Source: Diplonema japonicum
Lineage: Eukaryota; Euglenozoa; Diplonemea; Diplonemida; Diplonemidae
Direction: 5' to 3'
Length of the DNA: 64,000 nucleotides
Assembly: GCA_964019335.1 (NCBI GenBank)
Contig: OZ025761.1
Coordinates: forward strand, 119,501 to 183,500
Position numbers and translations under genes: made by a program. Shown piece after piece: positions 28,093 to 39,774 of the stretch. Below the pieces are notes generated by a model. The model did not search any database and was not told where the DNA came from. It saw nothing but the letters and a program-made list of their open reading frames with translations. Every line of letters starts with the position of its first letter. Position 1 is the first letter of the stretch.

Positions 28093-28179
28093 AAGAAAAT
28101 AAAAATTTGGGGGGGGGGGGGAAAGAGAAAACCATGCTTCGGGGGGGGGGGGTGAAAAGAAAAAAATAGAAAAATCCCT

Positions 28180-28200
28180 TTTTTTCCCACTACAGCTTAT
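28180..28200 (+). promoter_or_regulatory. Probable spliced-leader acceptor between the paired beta-rich genes
   Basis: CCCTTTTTTTCCCACTACAG: pyrimidine tract plus AG, about 45 nt before the ATG at 28244. Argues for a separate downstream gene rather than read-through. Confidence 0.5.
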
Positions 28201-28243
28201 CGCTCAATCTTATAAGGTTCTCTCGCTGGCTGCGTGTTGCATG

Positions 28244-30285
28244 ATGGGGGGCTGGGAGGTGAAGAAGGAAAGTATGCGTGGGTGGTTCAAAAAAAAAAAA
28301 AAAAAAAAGTCGGTTTCGATCGTGAGGAAGTCTACAACACTTACACATCCGCAGAGGATGAAGCATCCCTGTCGTCAGATGACGAGCCCGAGACTGTTGT
28401 TCAAGTCAAGAGCTGTTTGAACTCCGCCGTGCGTGGGTCGTCACAGAACTTCCATTCATGCCTTAGCTTACAAGACTGCTCCAACGGAAGCCAGTTCCAG
28501 TCACTCAGATCATCACGGAGGGTGACCGTCATATCCCCCCGGAGCATCAAGAAACAATACCTCCCACCAAGTATTTCATTAAGCCCGGGCAGCAACGCTC
28601 CAATCCTAGATCTATCGCTTCCCTCCGTGACCTTCACCGTTGTGTCTTCACAGGACGAAGTCACACTAAAACTCCACTCCGTATCTGTGAAATCCTTCAC
28701 ATACATCACCGAATTATTCTGCGAGACGTCCACCGTGGTCCTCCCTAGAAACGCAAACCACACGCTCATGAAAATTACAGAGTGCAGCTTCAAACAGTCT
28801 GAATCGGGACATCAAGAGCTGAACATAAACAACGTCACCGCAAACCTTTCGAATCCGGGTCTAGTCTGGGCAACACGTGTCTTCTTTGAGCAGGTTCTTC
28901 AGGATCTTGCCGCGGTGGAACGTGCTGTTACACTGTACACGAAGGTCAGCAAACCGCCTCCAAAGGAGAAGAGCTTCTCGCACCGCATAAAGAAGATCAA
29001 GGTGAAAACACCGTCCAATTGCGGGCTGAGCTGGAGAATGGAAGAGTTCAAGGCTTCGATCGGCGGGCTGTGCGTCGAAAACATCACGATCAAGGACATG
29101 GAAACAAACACTGATCTGGTAAAAGCCACATACGCCGAGGCTGCCAAACTGGACGGCTACAGCGTCAGTCTCAACGAGCTGCGTGTCAAGGAAACACTGG
29201 ATTTGAAACTCCTGAAGCTGATCCCTGTTGTGAAGACGATTATAGCAGTCAATTACAAGAACGAGTTCACGCCATGTGAGACCACCACCACCACCACTAG
29301 TAAGGAACCATCACAACCGACTCCCATCACCATCAACCTCCCGAACAACGAGATATCTGTGGAGGATCTCCGTATCGACGTCCCATCGTTCAAGGGCGAA
29401 CTGACCGCTGATGGTGATATCGAATTCAAAATTGATTCGGTGTCCATGGCGGGGATGGCTGAGACTTTCTACAATGCAGTCGAGAAATCGCAGAAGTCAA
29501 TAGACACATCACTGTTGCTCCCAGAGGACCACCCTAACGCCTTTCCTACTATGAGTGACACAGTCGAACCTAACGGCCCGGCCGACATCTTTAAAAAACT
29601 CATTTTCGAATGCAATGCGGTAAGCCTGCGGTTGGACAATGCAGTGGATTCGGAAACCGTGCCGGACGCGGTTCTTCTCGTTCCGAAGGTGCGTGTTGAA
29701 TGGTTGGAGTCCTTTAGGGGCGAGGCGAGCATTAGTTTTCAAGACTTCAGCCTTCAAGGAGAAGGCCCCTCCGTCACAAGGAATTACGTCGGGGCGTACA
29801 GCGAAACTGAGGCAGGGTTCTACATAAACTTCACGAAGAAGAGCGGGAACAGGTGGAAGGTAGGAATTGTCACCCCTAAGATGTACGTTCATAAGGATGC
29901 CTTCTACGTCGTGAAAAAGATTCAATCTGAAGTCCTGTCAAGAATCTCAAGTGACGATGCTGTTGACGTACGGCCTGCTCCTTCTGTGCGAGGTGATGAG
30001 CTGCTTGTTTATCTCAAGTTTGATCCTATCGTTTTCTGGTACGTGCTCCTTGGGGAGCCTGATTCTACGATGCAGGTCAGCGTGCCTTTTGTGATACGGA
30101 TGCCCGGTGCCCTTCGCAAATTCGTACCCGTTACCGATCTGTTCTGGCCTTTGTTGGGGGCCGTGATTTACGGCCTCGCCACCACGTGGTTGAGCAATTG
30201 CGTGAAAAAAGTGATCGGCCAGGAACCGACAACGAAAAAAGAATTTTTGAAACTGGCCACCACGGTGGTCCAAGGGAAAGAATAA
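28244..30285 (+). CDS. Unrecognised beta-rich protein with C-terminal hydrophobic segment, downstream member of the pair
   Basis: The long frame runs from about 28309 (VGFDREEVYNTYT) to 30285, ~658 residues, but has no ATG until far inside. The ATG at 28244 (MGGWEVKKESMRGWF) leads into a 20-nt A run and is one frame off, so a homopolymer-length change (real or a read error) probably separates start and body. The body shows repeated beta-like stretches (SVTFTVVSSQDEVTLKLHSVSVKS, HQELNINNVTANLSN, NEISVEDLRIDVPSF), a Thr run near the middle, and a late hydrophobic segment (FWPLLGAVIYGLATTWL) that may anchor it to a membrane. Resembles the upstream gene in character. A lipid-transfer role is speculative. 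Confidence 0.6.
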
Positions 30286-30505
30286 AAAATGGGGGAGGAG
30301 TGAACGCCCCTCATTTCTTTTTTTGTTTTTGTTTTTTTTTTTGCTTTGAACATATTGATTTAACGAATTGTTATTAAAAAAGAGTAGTGGCACAAACAAT
30401 CAACCGACTTGCTTTTTTCTCTTTTTTCTCTTTTTTTTTTTTTTTTTTCTTTTTTTTTTTTTTTATGGGGTGATCCCCTTAAGCATCGCCTTTTTTTTTT
30501 TCCAG

Positions 30506-30812
30506 GTGGTGGGGATAACATGGAAATATAAAGAAGTACATCAGATGTGTTGTTCACTGTTGACCTCCTCGTCGGTCATCACCGGTAGCGCCCAAGTGGA
30601 AGAAGCAGATGCTCTGGGTGGCGAACAGGCAGCAAACTACACGGGCTCAGAATCTTGGTTACCCGGGGCGCCCCGGCTGGGGTTGAGCTGCACACCGCAC
30701 GCATTAAGGACACGACGCGGAACGCAGAAGAAGCTACAGCTAGGCCGAGGTGCGCCCCCTGTAATCAAGTAGATGGTGCTTGTGCAGGGTGCCCCCACCG
30801 GCTTCCTTTAAA
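30506..30812 (+). repeat. Dispersed ~300-bp repeat, copy 1 (SINE- or ncRNA-like)
   Basis: From GGTGGTGGGGATAACATG to CCCCCTGTAATCAAGTAGA and GGCTTCCTTTAAATCAT. Copies at 57005-57320 (same strand) and 60290-60587 (inverted). High similarity across the whole length without an ORF suggests a SINE or a structured RNA. A T-rich run flanks both ends here. Confidence 0.8.
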
Positions 30813-30817
30813 TCATC

Positions 30818-30852
<35 letters not shown>

Positions 30853-31719
30853 GGTGGTCCTCAAGTGGGATTTGTCCTTAAACATCGCCTTTTTTTTTTT
30901 AAAACTGGGCGAGGCTTTCCAGAAGGGGTGCATTAAAGAAACTAACAGATGTTCACTTTGCAGCCTTCACACCCACGAACAGTGCAGTGGGAGGAACACT
31001 GTGCCGCCCCTTTTCTTTCCATGTCTCTCTTCTTACAAGCCCTTGTTACATTTTTGAGGGAGCTGCCCAGCGGTAGGTGCAACGATTTGTTAAATTTAAA
31101 AAAAAGCTTTTTTTTTTTTTTTTTTTTTTGTTCTAACCCGGGTTTTACTTGTTAGGTGAACCCCCCAACAGCGATCCCTTCTACGATGCCTTTTTTTCCC
31201 CTTCTTCTCTTTTCTTTTTCTTTTTCTTCTGAGGCTAGGGTGGCACCTATGTTCTAACCGTACTCTGTGCTCTCTTGTTATTTTTTATTATTATTATTTT
31301 TTTTTTTAGTCGTGTCGCTTCATTCGGTTGATTGCCCCCCCCCCCCCACCCCTATTTAGTGATTTCCTTCTTTTCTAAATGTGTGATGATGATACCTTTG
31401 ATAAGCCAACATTTTCTTTTTACCAAACCAAGAAGCAGCAGTTTCCCATTTGGCCTCGGCCTCGGCAGCCATTTACGAGAAAGCGATTCTTTCCCCTAAA
31501 GGACCAGAATTGCTCACGGAGAAAACCAATGTCTCCTCTTTCCTGCCAATCTGACATGGGGGCCGGTACATAGCTATGCCAAGCCGTAAATCAATGGAAT
31601 GGGTTTGCGGGTCTGCGGTTGGTGTAGTTGCCTCTGTTACACAGGTTAACGTTCTTTTTTTTTTGCATCTCAATCTTCACAGTTTTCATAAAACGATTAT
31701 GTTGCTCAGGGGGCTTAGC
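30813..31719. other. Long low-complexity intergenic region
   Basis: Dominated by T runs (30821-30849, 30891-30900, 31111-31129), A- and C-runs. Short frames are Phe/Ser-rich artefacts. I see no gene, RNA or known element. Confidence 0.5.
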
Positions 31720-32783
31720 CACCATGGCTGGGCTGCAGGGTGCGACGACTTCGACGGCAAGTGGCACGACAGTGCTTCGGATGCCCTATGACGGTGACAA
31801 GCACAGGCTGACGCAACAGGCTGACGCAACAGGCTGACGCAACAGGCTGCGTGCTGGCTTCGAAGTACGGCACTGTTCACGTGGACGGCGACGCTGTGGC
31901 ACCTGTGGGCGGACTTCTGCAGGCTCTAGACATGCACGGGAAGTCCTTACCTTGGCATGGAGACGGAATGATCAGCTGGAGCAACAGGATAACGTGGACG
32001 CGGACGAAGAAGGACAGCGCGACGACAAGCCCACAGGTGCTCGACCGTCTTGGTGAACTAGAAAAAATGCGGGCTCAAAGAGCAGGTCGCCAACTTGACC
32101 CTGCAGTTGGAGAACGTGACTGCAACGTGCTGCGGGGGAGCAGGCGGAGTCCCTAATGGCCAGCAGGACGAGATCCAGCAACTCCGAGAAGAAGTGGCAA
32201 ACGGGACTGCAGGCCCCCGGTCGGGACGGCTATTGCACCATCGCACCCAACGTGACGTCTGTCTACGTCCCCGTGACACGATACGTGTACAAGAACGCCG
32301 GGAAGGCCAACAACAGGCGCGTGGTCGGGGGGACTGCGATCCGTGCCGGTAGCTCGAGCGGGAACCCTTCGATGCAGACACACCACCATCACCGACGATG
32401 TAACAACATGTACAATGTGCGATGTATTCCTACTTTGGGAACGAGCTGGTGTTCTGGCGTGCAAGATGAATTTGTTGAAATTCAAAGATGAGAAGGCATT
32501 CGAAGAATGTGACTTCGACCGTGCGGACCTGCTTGTTGGGAAGTTGGATTTCGATGGACTGGAATTAGCAGGGAAGAACTTCAGCTTGGAACTTAAGACA
32601 ATTGGCAGTCACTACTTTGGATCAACATCCTTGGGAAAACCTGACCCCGACAGGAGGGAGCAGTGCTGGGACAGTAAGGTAACGCTCGATGCCAAAGGGA
32701 TGGGGCAGAACGTGAGGCTTGAGGTGCAATTGCAGGCTGAAGGGGGCGGTGGCCGCCATGGGAAGACAGCTGATCTCTTATGA
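31720..32783 (+). pseudogene. Remnant of an unknown coiled-coil protein gene
   Basis: Open pieces in three frames can be read as one decayed protein: MAGLQGATTSTASGTT at 31723, a 13-bp tandem repeat (ACGCAACAGGCTG, three copies near 31811-31850), then VDGDAVAPVGGLLQALD and LDRLGELEKM. After a frame change come KEQVANLTLQLENVTATC and QQDEIQQLREEVANGTAG, with a heptad-like pattern, then a VPVTRYVYKNAGKA segment, and finally FDGLELAGKNFSLELK (to 32783). Character suggests a surface or coiled-coil protein, but I recognise no family. Frame changes near 32070 and 32470 mark it as broken. Confidence 0.4.
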
Positions 32784-32784
32784 A

Positions 32785-32935
32785 ACCAGAATGCAAACCA
32801 CTAAAACCCGATTTTGACCCTAAAACTGAATTTTTCATAGGTCAAAAAAGCGATTTCTGACCGAGGTTCATGAGAATTCTTTTTTGAAAGTGTCAATTGG
32901 CCTCATTATGAGGGTTTTTTTTTTTTTTTTGAAAT
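32785..32935 (+). mobile_element. Fragment of the AT-hook DDE transposon end
   Basis: AACCACTAAAACCCGATTTT and GAATTTTTCATAGGTCAAAA are the reverse complement of about 6563-6616; GTGTCAATTGGCCTCATT is shared with 11730. Thus both ends of that transposon appear to be joined here, as in an internally deleted copy. Confidence 0.65.
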
Positions 32936-33111
32936 CGACCCATATATCTCGTTAACTATTTATGATTACCTGATTTCAAGGTAAATGTTTATGGTGCACA
33001 AGCTTACGCCCCCGCAACCTGCTCCCACGGCGCCTTCCGGAACCTCATCGAACTCCAGTCGTTCTTCTTTTTTTTCTTTTCTGAGACTTCTTTCCGCGCT
33101 CACAACAGGAA

Positions 33112-34821
33112 ATGAGATGCACGCCACTGCTTTGCTTCATCCTGCCGACGGATGACGCTGCAACAATCTTCGTTAAGAAGCTGATCATGATTTCGGTGCT
33201 TGCCACTTTCGTTTTGGTTTGTACGAACCTCATAACAGTCGGTGGGAACGTTGTGATTCAGGCAAGTAAGGTAGCAACTGTGGTGGTCGCGGCGTCCGTG
33301 GGGGCACAGCTCGTGATCGAGAAGAAGGTGCGGCTTGGAGTTTATGAGGCTTTTCTATACTTTATGGGTGTCGTGGTTTTCAAGGCGGACCTTGTAGCAA
33401 TTGCAGTGATGGATGGGGACAGGATGTGGCCTTTCTTCGTAGTGATGATTGATGCGTGCCTCGTGTGCAAGATGCCCACGCGAGTCAGCACTAACCTCAT
33501 AGCAATGCTCCTCACATGGCTCCTTGTTGTTGCCGCCGAGAGCTCTTTCCGATTTGGGCTCTTCGACCTCTTCTTCCTACCTAGCCAAGAGGACCGCTTC
33601 GAGGTTGTGGACTGCACTGAGCTCCCCTGCAAGTTACCTGTCACTCAATCATCTGCTGGTTACGCCACCAAGAGCATTATCTTCCTCCTGGACTTCTACT
33701 TCACCCGTGGCTTTGCATACGACCTCCAAAAGGAGCACGACAAGATGAACAAAGTTATCACGGCGGCCGAGCAGATCTCCACCTCCCTCTCCCGCTTCGA
33801 CCTCACCGCTGCTGAGTCTGTCATCAACGACGCCTCCCTCCCAGACCCCCTCTACGACTCTTTCAACCGCATCCTCTGCAACCTCCACATCTACCGTCCC
33901 TACCTTCCCCAGTCCTGTTTCCAGGGTGAAGACTTCACTGATTCCTCTGAGTGTGGAGGGGAAAAGTCGCCCAGCGACTCGGATTCCTTTGCATCCACTA
34001 AGTCATTTAGCTCTTCTGTAGCGTTCTCAGAAAACAAATTAGAATCCACGAAAGCACTCGAAGCCACGAGAGCACTCGAAAAGAGGAGATGTACCTTCAC
34101 TGTGGCGAACATGCTTGGGTCACACAGCGAAGCATCGAGGGACATCGTGGCATACCAAGTGAGGTACAAGGAGTTCATGGAGGAAGTCCTTTCCTGCTAC
34201 TCCCGTGTGTCAGGTGTTGTGAGTGTTGTGGTTGGGGACCATGTGCATGTTTCCTTCAATGCTGTGAGGAGGTGTGTAAGCCATGCTGTGAGTGCGATAC
34301 AGGGGACAATGGATCTGCACACTGGGGCCCATGAGAAGGGGATCGATGTGGTGACAGGGGTGGCGAGCGGGACAGCTTTCTGCGGCCCATTGGGATGTGC
34401 TGAGCTCATGTCGGTTGGAGTGATCGGACCCTCTGCTGTGGTGGCTTCTGTGGTTCAGGACTTTGCAAGGGCGCAGGGACTGAAGGTAGCCTGCAGTGGC
34501 AGTGTGTACAGCGAGGTGTCTCATGCCTTCACAATGCGGATCGTGTTGGAAACGGTGGGGGTGGTGGGATCGAAGGCTGTTGAGCTTGGGTACGAGGTAC
34601 TGGTGGAAAGCAATGACAAGGAGAAAGTCGAGGAGGAGTGGATGTACCAGCTGGAGGAGCGTCCGTGGGATTCCTACAACACAGCAGGGAAGCAGTACCT
34701 CCTTGGGAACGTTGAGGAGGCCCTTCGTGTTCTGAGGATCGAACGGGTGAGGAGTGAAGAAGTTCTGGTCGCAGAGACCGTTTTGGTGAAGATTATTGAG
34801 GGAGGCATAACATGGAACTAA
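33112..34821 (+). CDS. Six-TM protein with degenerate class III cyclase domain (pseudo-cyclase 2)
   Basis: 569 residues, same architecture as cyclase 1. From about residue 190 to the end the two genes are nearly identical in DNA, including synonymous sites and 3' flank, while the membrane half differs at many positions (ATFVLVCTNLITVGG against SCMVMIGLSIISVGG; MGVVVFKADLVAIAV against MGVVFCMGDLVVIAA). Substitutions concentrate in the first membrane segments and loops. The cyclase fold shows the same losses (N for first metal Asp; VIGPSAVV). Begins four nt after CACAACAGG. The upstream 90 bp (GCCTTCCGGAACCTCA...CCAGTCGTTCTTC) match the LRR5-cyclase 3 spacer, again implying an LRR neighbour was lost. 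Confidence 0.85.
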   Translation: MRCTPLLCFILPTDDAATIFVKKLIMISVLATFVLVCTNLITVGGNVVIQASKVATVVVAASVGAQLVIEKKVRLGVYEAFLYFMGVVVFKADLVAIAVMDGDRMWPFFVVMIDACLVCKMPTRVSTNLIAMLLTWLLVVAAESSFRFGLFDLFFLPSQEDRFEVVDCTELPCKLPVTQSSAGYATKSIIFLLDFYFTRGFAYDLQKEHDKMNKVITAAEQISTSLSRFDLTAAESVINDASLPDPLYDSFNRILCNLHIYRPYLPQSCFQGEDFTDSSECGGEKSPSDSDSFASTKSFSSSVAFSENKLESTKALEATRALEKRRCTFTVANMLGSHSEASRDIVAYQVRYKEFMEEVLSCYSRVSGVVSVVVGDHVHVSFNAVRRCVSHAVSAIQGTMDLHTGAHEKGIDVVTGVASGTAFCGPLGCAELMSVGVIGPSAVVASVVQDFARAQGLKVACSGSVYSEVSHAFTMRIVLETVGVVGSKAVELGYEVLVESNDKEKVEEEWMYQLEERPWDSYNTAGKQYLLGNVEEALRVLRIERVRSEEVLVAETVLVKIIEGGITWN

Positions 34822-34889
34822 TCACTTTGTGGCGATTGTCTTTGAAATGATTGGTTTCCACCAGTTATCAAATGACACCAGCCTGCTTT

Positions 34890-35068
34890 TGGTCTCTGGT
34901 ATGACGTTACTTCATCCGTCGACGCTTCTGGGCCAGCATTTTCTGCCGTCTATTCTCCTCTTCCTTTTTCACTTCGTTCTGTTATTTTCATTATTCTTTC
35001 CGGCAATAGACTGATACGGGCCATGGAAGCAACTTCTGCTTAATTACTGGATGGTTCCTGTTTTCGCG
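34890..35068 (+). repeat. Shared 3'-flank repeat of the cyclase genes, copy 2
   Basis: Same sequence as 26340-26480; continues with GGGCCATGGAAGCAACTTCT, which is found inverted at about 50150-50180. Confidence 0.75.
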
Positions 35069-35069
35069 G

Positions 35070-35372
35070 GATCCTCATAGCAATGCTGCTCACATGGCTC
35101 CTTGTTGTTACTGTCGAGAGCTCTTTCCGCTTCGACCTCTTCTTCCTAACCAGCCAAGAGGACCGCTTCGAGGTTGTGGACTGCACTGAGCTCCCCTGCA
35201 AGGTACTTGTCACTCGGTATCAGCTTCGTTACTAGGTCCATGATCTTCCTCCTGGACTTCTACGTCACCCGTGGCTTTGCATACGACCTCCAAATGGAGC
35301 ACAAGATGAACAAGGTTATCACGGCGGCCGAGCAGATCTCCACCTCCCTCTCCCGCTTCAACCTCACTTCTG
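35070..35372 (+). pseudogene. Fragment of a pseudo-cyclase gene
   Basis: Matches the part encoding the fifth membrane segment through the linker (LLTWLLVVTVESSFR, EVVDCTELPCK, ITAAEQISTSLSRFNLT) with several small deletions, e.g. loss around the FGL motif and a frame change near 35215. Ends at 35372, just before the piggyBac end at 35418. No start, no cyclase domain. Confidence 0.85.
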
Positions 35373-35574
35373 ATCCAACTTTTGTTTGTACCCATATAAT
35401 AAAGGTTGGGGGTTTTTTTAACCATCTACCAACGGACCATTTTTGCCCACCAGGGGGTAAATTTTCAAAACTTCAAAAAAAAAAAACTATTCTAGCGCAA
35501 CGCCGGGGCTATATGCCCCCGGAAATGCCTCCAGATGTCCCGATTCTAGAGAGTGGGTGCCCACAGCAGGGCCC

Positions 35575-38500
35575 GCCCCCACAACATTGTCAAAAATATC
35601 GTTCCTGAAGTACTCGAGAGGGGGTACAAAAAACAAGTCAGCATCAGCAAGCTACAAGAGTCATGAAAACACAATGTTCCAGCCCCGATATTGTGATCGG
35701 ACAAACGAAGTGCCCCAGGAGCTGGAAGCTGTTAGAAGACTGGAACTCTGATCACTGGCCGATTTTAACAAAAGTCCCATACGAAAAAGCAGCGCAAAAA
35801 AGGTGCTACAATTGCAATGGCGAAGGGCGAACTGGTAGAAGTACACTGCGGACCTCGAACAGAAAACCCCGAAGGTCAAGAAATGCAAGGATCCCGAAGA
35901 AGCAATAACGAGAATGACCGCACACCTGAAGATTGCGGCAAAGGCGAACATCCCCCTCATTCCGCGAAGACCAGTAGAGCAGACGAAGCTATGGTGGACG
36001 GAAGAGGTGAAAAAGCTGCAAGAGAAAGAAAACAAATTGAAAATGAAAATTGGGACTGAAGGAGGCACAAAGGAGGAAGGAGAGAAACTGCAACGATTAG
36101 TGCAAGAGCTCAGAGAACAAGAGAGACAAGAAAGAGAAAGAGCCTGACAGAGAATCTCGGAGAAGCTGGGAAGTATCCGAGGAACCCGTCGAGGGGCCCG
36201 TCTTCAAGCTAGTAAGGGCGATGGACGGAAAAAAGACGAGAAGCAGCGCAGATCAACCATTAGTCATGGAGGGCAAGGTAATACATGACAAACTACAGAA
36301 GGCGGAAATCCTTGGGGAATACTTTGCATCGATAAGCAAGACCACCCAAGCGCACCACTTCAACCCCGACCACATCCAGCACCCCTTGACCGACTCCGAA
36401 CAGCCATTCAACAACGAAGAATTAAAGAATGCCCTCCGAGAAACCCAGTCCCACAAAAGCCCTGGCATTGATGGCTTGCATAACGAGATGCTAAAGCAGC
36501 TAGGCCCAAAAGCAATGGATGCTCTACTACATGTCACATGGCAAGAAAGCTGCATACCCCAACGCTGGCGCGACGCACTCACGAAGCCCTTACCCAAACC
36601 GATGAAAGACCACACGGAACCAAGCAACTACCGTCCCATTGACCTCACCAGCAACCTGTGTAAGCTGGTCGAAAAGATGATAAAAACGCGGCTTCAATAT
36701 CTGCACGAAGACGGGTTAACACACAAGCGGGCTTCCAAGCAGGCAGGTCGACCGTGGAGCAGATAGCAGCGCTAACGCAACACTGAAGGACGGGCAAGCA
36801 GACAAAAAGGTAACCTTCTCGATATTCTTAGATTTCGAGAAGGCCTTTGACACAGGACAAAAGACACGATTGATGGAGAAGCTGGTAGATATGAACCTTC
36901 CCCCACTGTACCTGAACTGGATTGGGGCATTCCTGCTCAACAGACAAGCAGCAGTGATCATGGACGGGGTGAAGGGAACGAACCGCTACAAAGAGGAAGG
37001 GAACGGCTCTCACCACTGCTGTTCCTCTACTACGTGGACGACATTGCAAGGACGCTGGAGGCAGAAGGACACGGTGTCCTGGCATCTCTGTACGCGGACG
37101 ACATGGCGGCAGTTGTCACAGGAGACAACCTAGAAGAGGCACAGAAGAAGGCACAAGAAGTACTCGACAAGATCGATGCATGGGCCAAAAGCTGGGGACT
37201 GAAACTGTCGCGCAAGAAAACCTGCTTCATGACAACCGGCACCACGGACAAGAACAAGGAGCGCTGTTCTTCAAGGAAGGCCCGCAAACGACAACCGTGC
37301 AATACAACGAAAACCCCATGTTCCTGGGTGTGATCTTCGACGAGAAGATAACCTTCAAAGCCCACATGAGGTACGTAAAAACACGGCTCAAAGAAAGGAT
37401 CAGGGTGATGTGGGCGCTGTCAGGCACGGAATGGGGGAGCATGGCATCCACCCTCAGGGCGGTATACCTGACCTTCGCCCAGTAGTGACCTACGCTCTGG
37501 GAATCTACGGACCAATGCTAACTGACAAGGACATGACGGATCTCCAGAAAATCCACAACACCGCAGCCAGGTGCATCACAGGCTGCCACCCCTCGACCCC
37601 CATCGAATCCCTTTTGAGGATAGCGCGACTCTGGCCGATCAAGAGTCTAATCCGCAACGAGACCTCCATCTGGTACGAACGGTTCCAACGGATGGAAGGA
37701 ACAAGCGGGTACAAGGCGGCACAGGGGACAGGGAAGGACAAGTCGTGGCTCTACAACGCACGAGAAAGGGAAAGAGCACTGAAGATGAACGAGAGCGAAC
37801 GAGCACCGCTCCACAGGAAAGCGGCCATCCCACCTTGGGAGTGGGGAGTACTTGAAAGGCTTGAAATAAGAACAGAAGGTAGTGGTACAAAGAAGCTGGA
37901 GAAGACAGAGCTGCCCTCCAAACGATCGCCAGACTACCGAAGGCCGACATCACTGTGTACACCGACGGGTCGGTCGCAGAAGGCAGGGGTGGAGCAGGGA
38001 TCCTGATCGAGCGGGTCGATGGAACAACGGAGCTCAGCACAGGAGTTTGCACCCACTGCGACAGCTACCAGGCGGAGATGTCGGCGATCAGCACTGCACT
38101 CACAAAGCTGAACGGAGAGAACACACAGGACAAGCAGATCAACCTCCTGACGGACTCGATGTCTTGCTACAGAAACTAAAGCAGGGCCCCGCAAGGCAAC
38201 AAGAGGACATGGTGGTCGAAGTGTGGCATGGCATACACACACTGAGAGGGAACCAACTCACTGCTGCTACATCCCGGGCCACTGCGGGCTGGAAGGAAAT
38301 GAGAAGGCTGACGACCTAGCCGGACGAGGCAGGGACGAAGAGGCAACCCGAAAGATCAGCATGAGCGCAGCAAAGAACTACCTATTACAATCTGAGAAAA
38401 GAGAGTTTCTAGCAGGCTTGGACAAAAAGAAGACCTACTTCAGATGCGCAGGGAAGCACCCAAGAGGATGGAGGGACTCAGCAGACGAGAGGAAGTACTC

Positions 38501-38818
38501 ATCAACCGACTGAAATCCGGGCACCACGAACTGTTAAAAGAGAACTACAAGCCACGCACTTGCGAAAGCTGCGGCCCCACAACAGAGAGAACACTCGAAC
38601 ACCTCCTCCTAAAGTGCCCTGCAACCGAAGCGGCGAGGGCGAAGCACTTCGACACCCTGACGCTGAAGCACGTCCTAGTGGAAGAACCCCGAAAGCGATC
38701 CTGTTTCTCGCCGAAACAGAGATGCAACCCCCCAGCACAGCAGCCGACCGAACAGACGCAGCAGTGTGAAGAAAATAGAAAACCCCCCAACGAACTTTTC
38801 CCCACCCCATAACGTGAT

Positions 38819-38862
<44 letters not shown>

Positions 38863-38892
38863 TACTGAGGTCCGGCACCCGCAGTAGCCAAG

Positions 38893-38923
<31 letters not shown>

Positions 38924-39078
38924 GTAAAGTGCCAAACAACCAGCAAAGCTTGTGGGATGAGAACACCAGTACGGTCATGAGTACCCGGGCAACCGGGTGA
39001 GCGTCTCGAGACACTTCCAACCCACCTAGTGGGTGCGGCCTTAGCAAGTCGAAAAAGAAGTGGAATTTAAAAAAAAAT
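35575..39078 (+). mobile_element. Ingi/L1Tc-like non-LTR retrotransposon LINE1, 5'-truncated
   Basis: Order of domains: end of an AP-endonuclease, reverse transcriptase, RNase H, C-terminal Cys/His finger, 3' UTR with hairpin ACCCACCTAGTGGGT, CCTTAGCAAGTCGAAAA and A tract (39067-39076). Two long internal A runs occur in the 3' UTR (38819-38857 and 38892-38921). Nested within piggyBac family B. Four or more partial 3' copies exist in the window. Confidence 0.85.
35663..38812 (+). pseudogene. LINE1 polyprotein (endonuclease-RT-RNase H), broken
   Basis: The endonuclease ends with PDIVIGQ and SDHWPIL (35690-35765), the conserved SDH of AP-type endonucleases. RT: SPGIDGLHNEMLKQLG and NYRPIDLTSNLCKLVEK in frame 36221-36766; FLDFEKAFD near 36830; YADDMAAVV near 37090. 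RNase H begins ITVYTDGSVAEGRGG (37949), with the core YQAEMSAI and late YIPGHCGLEGNEKAD in another frame. C-terminal finger CESCGPTTERTLEHLLLKC near 38560-38620. At least eight frame changes; not functional. Confidence 0.85.
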
Positions 39079-39079
39079 T

Positions 39080-39774
39080 CTCTTTTGGCCGACACGCCAA
39101 ATTTGACTTCACCAGAACATCCAACGTCGACAGAAAGCGCACAGGCTTGATGGCATGCCACGTTGTGGTGCAAAGGATGCTCACGTGCTGGTGGAACTGG
39201 GTGTCCCCACAGGGTGCGCGTCCTTGGGCTTGCGGACTCGCTTCTTTGGGGCATCCGTGATCTCCGGGAGGCCTTCGCGATAGGTAGAAGTCAGCACACT
39301 TGTTTGTTTCGCTGTGGAAACACAGATTTCCCAGAATAGTCAAAAAGCGGTCTCTTGACATGACGGTGGCCCAGGGGTGTGGTTGAGAGGCGTGGAGCCA
39401 GTGCACCAGTAGTCAGAATAATCTGGCTTGATATCCAAGTCCATCGACAAAAGGGCACCTAGGAAGGTACGCAGAGAAGCAGCATCGAGATCAGGGAAAC
39501 ACCTTTTTTAGCCGCATTTGCCACATTGTTCGAAGTTATGACCTAAATAACGTTTGGGACGAGCATTTGGGAGAATATATGGCGTTGAGCCTCTGATGTC
39601 AAAACAGGGTCCACAAGGATTCCGATCTTCACGAAACCGGATGCCTTCCAACCGCTCCGGCTTTGCTGTCCAATCACCCTGCTGTGACTCGGAATCGGTC
39701 GAATTCGAATCAGAATCACTGCTCGTATCAAAATTGCATAATAGGGATGAGCCATCAGTGCTGCCATCACTCAT
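39080..39774 (-). pseudogene. piggyBac family B transposase, N-terminal part, broken
   Basis: Starts MSDGSTDGSSLLCNFDTSSDSDS (39774), acidic and Ser-rich as piggyBac N-termini often are, then GIRFREDRNPCGPCFDI. After a frame change come FLGALLSMDLDIKPDYSDYW and MSRDRFLTILGNLCF, which match the PGBD domain. It stops where LINE1 is inserted; the catalytic Asp region is absent. Confidence 0.8.

Noticed and set aside
31801-31850. Short tandem repeat as a functional array
   Set aside because: Only three 13-bp units inside a decayed gene; most simply replication slippage.
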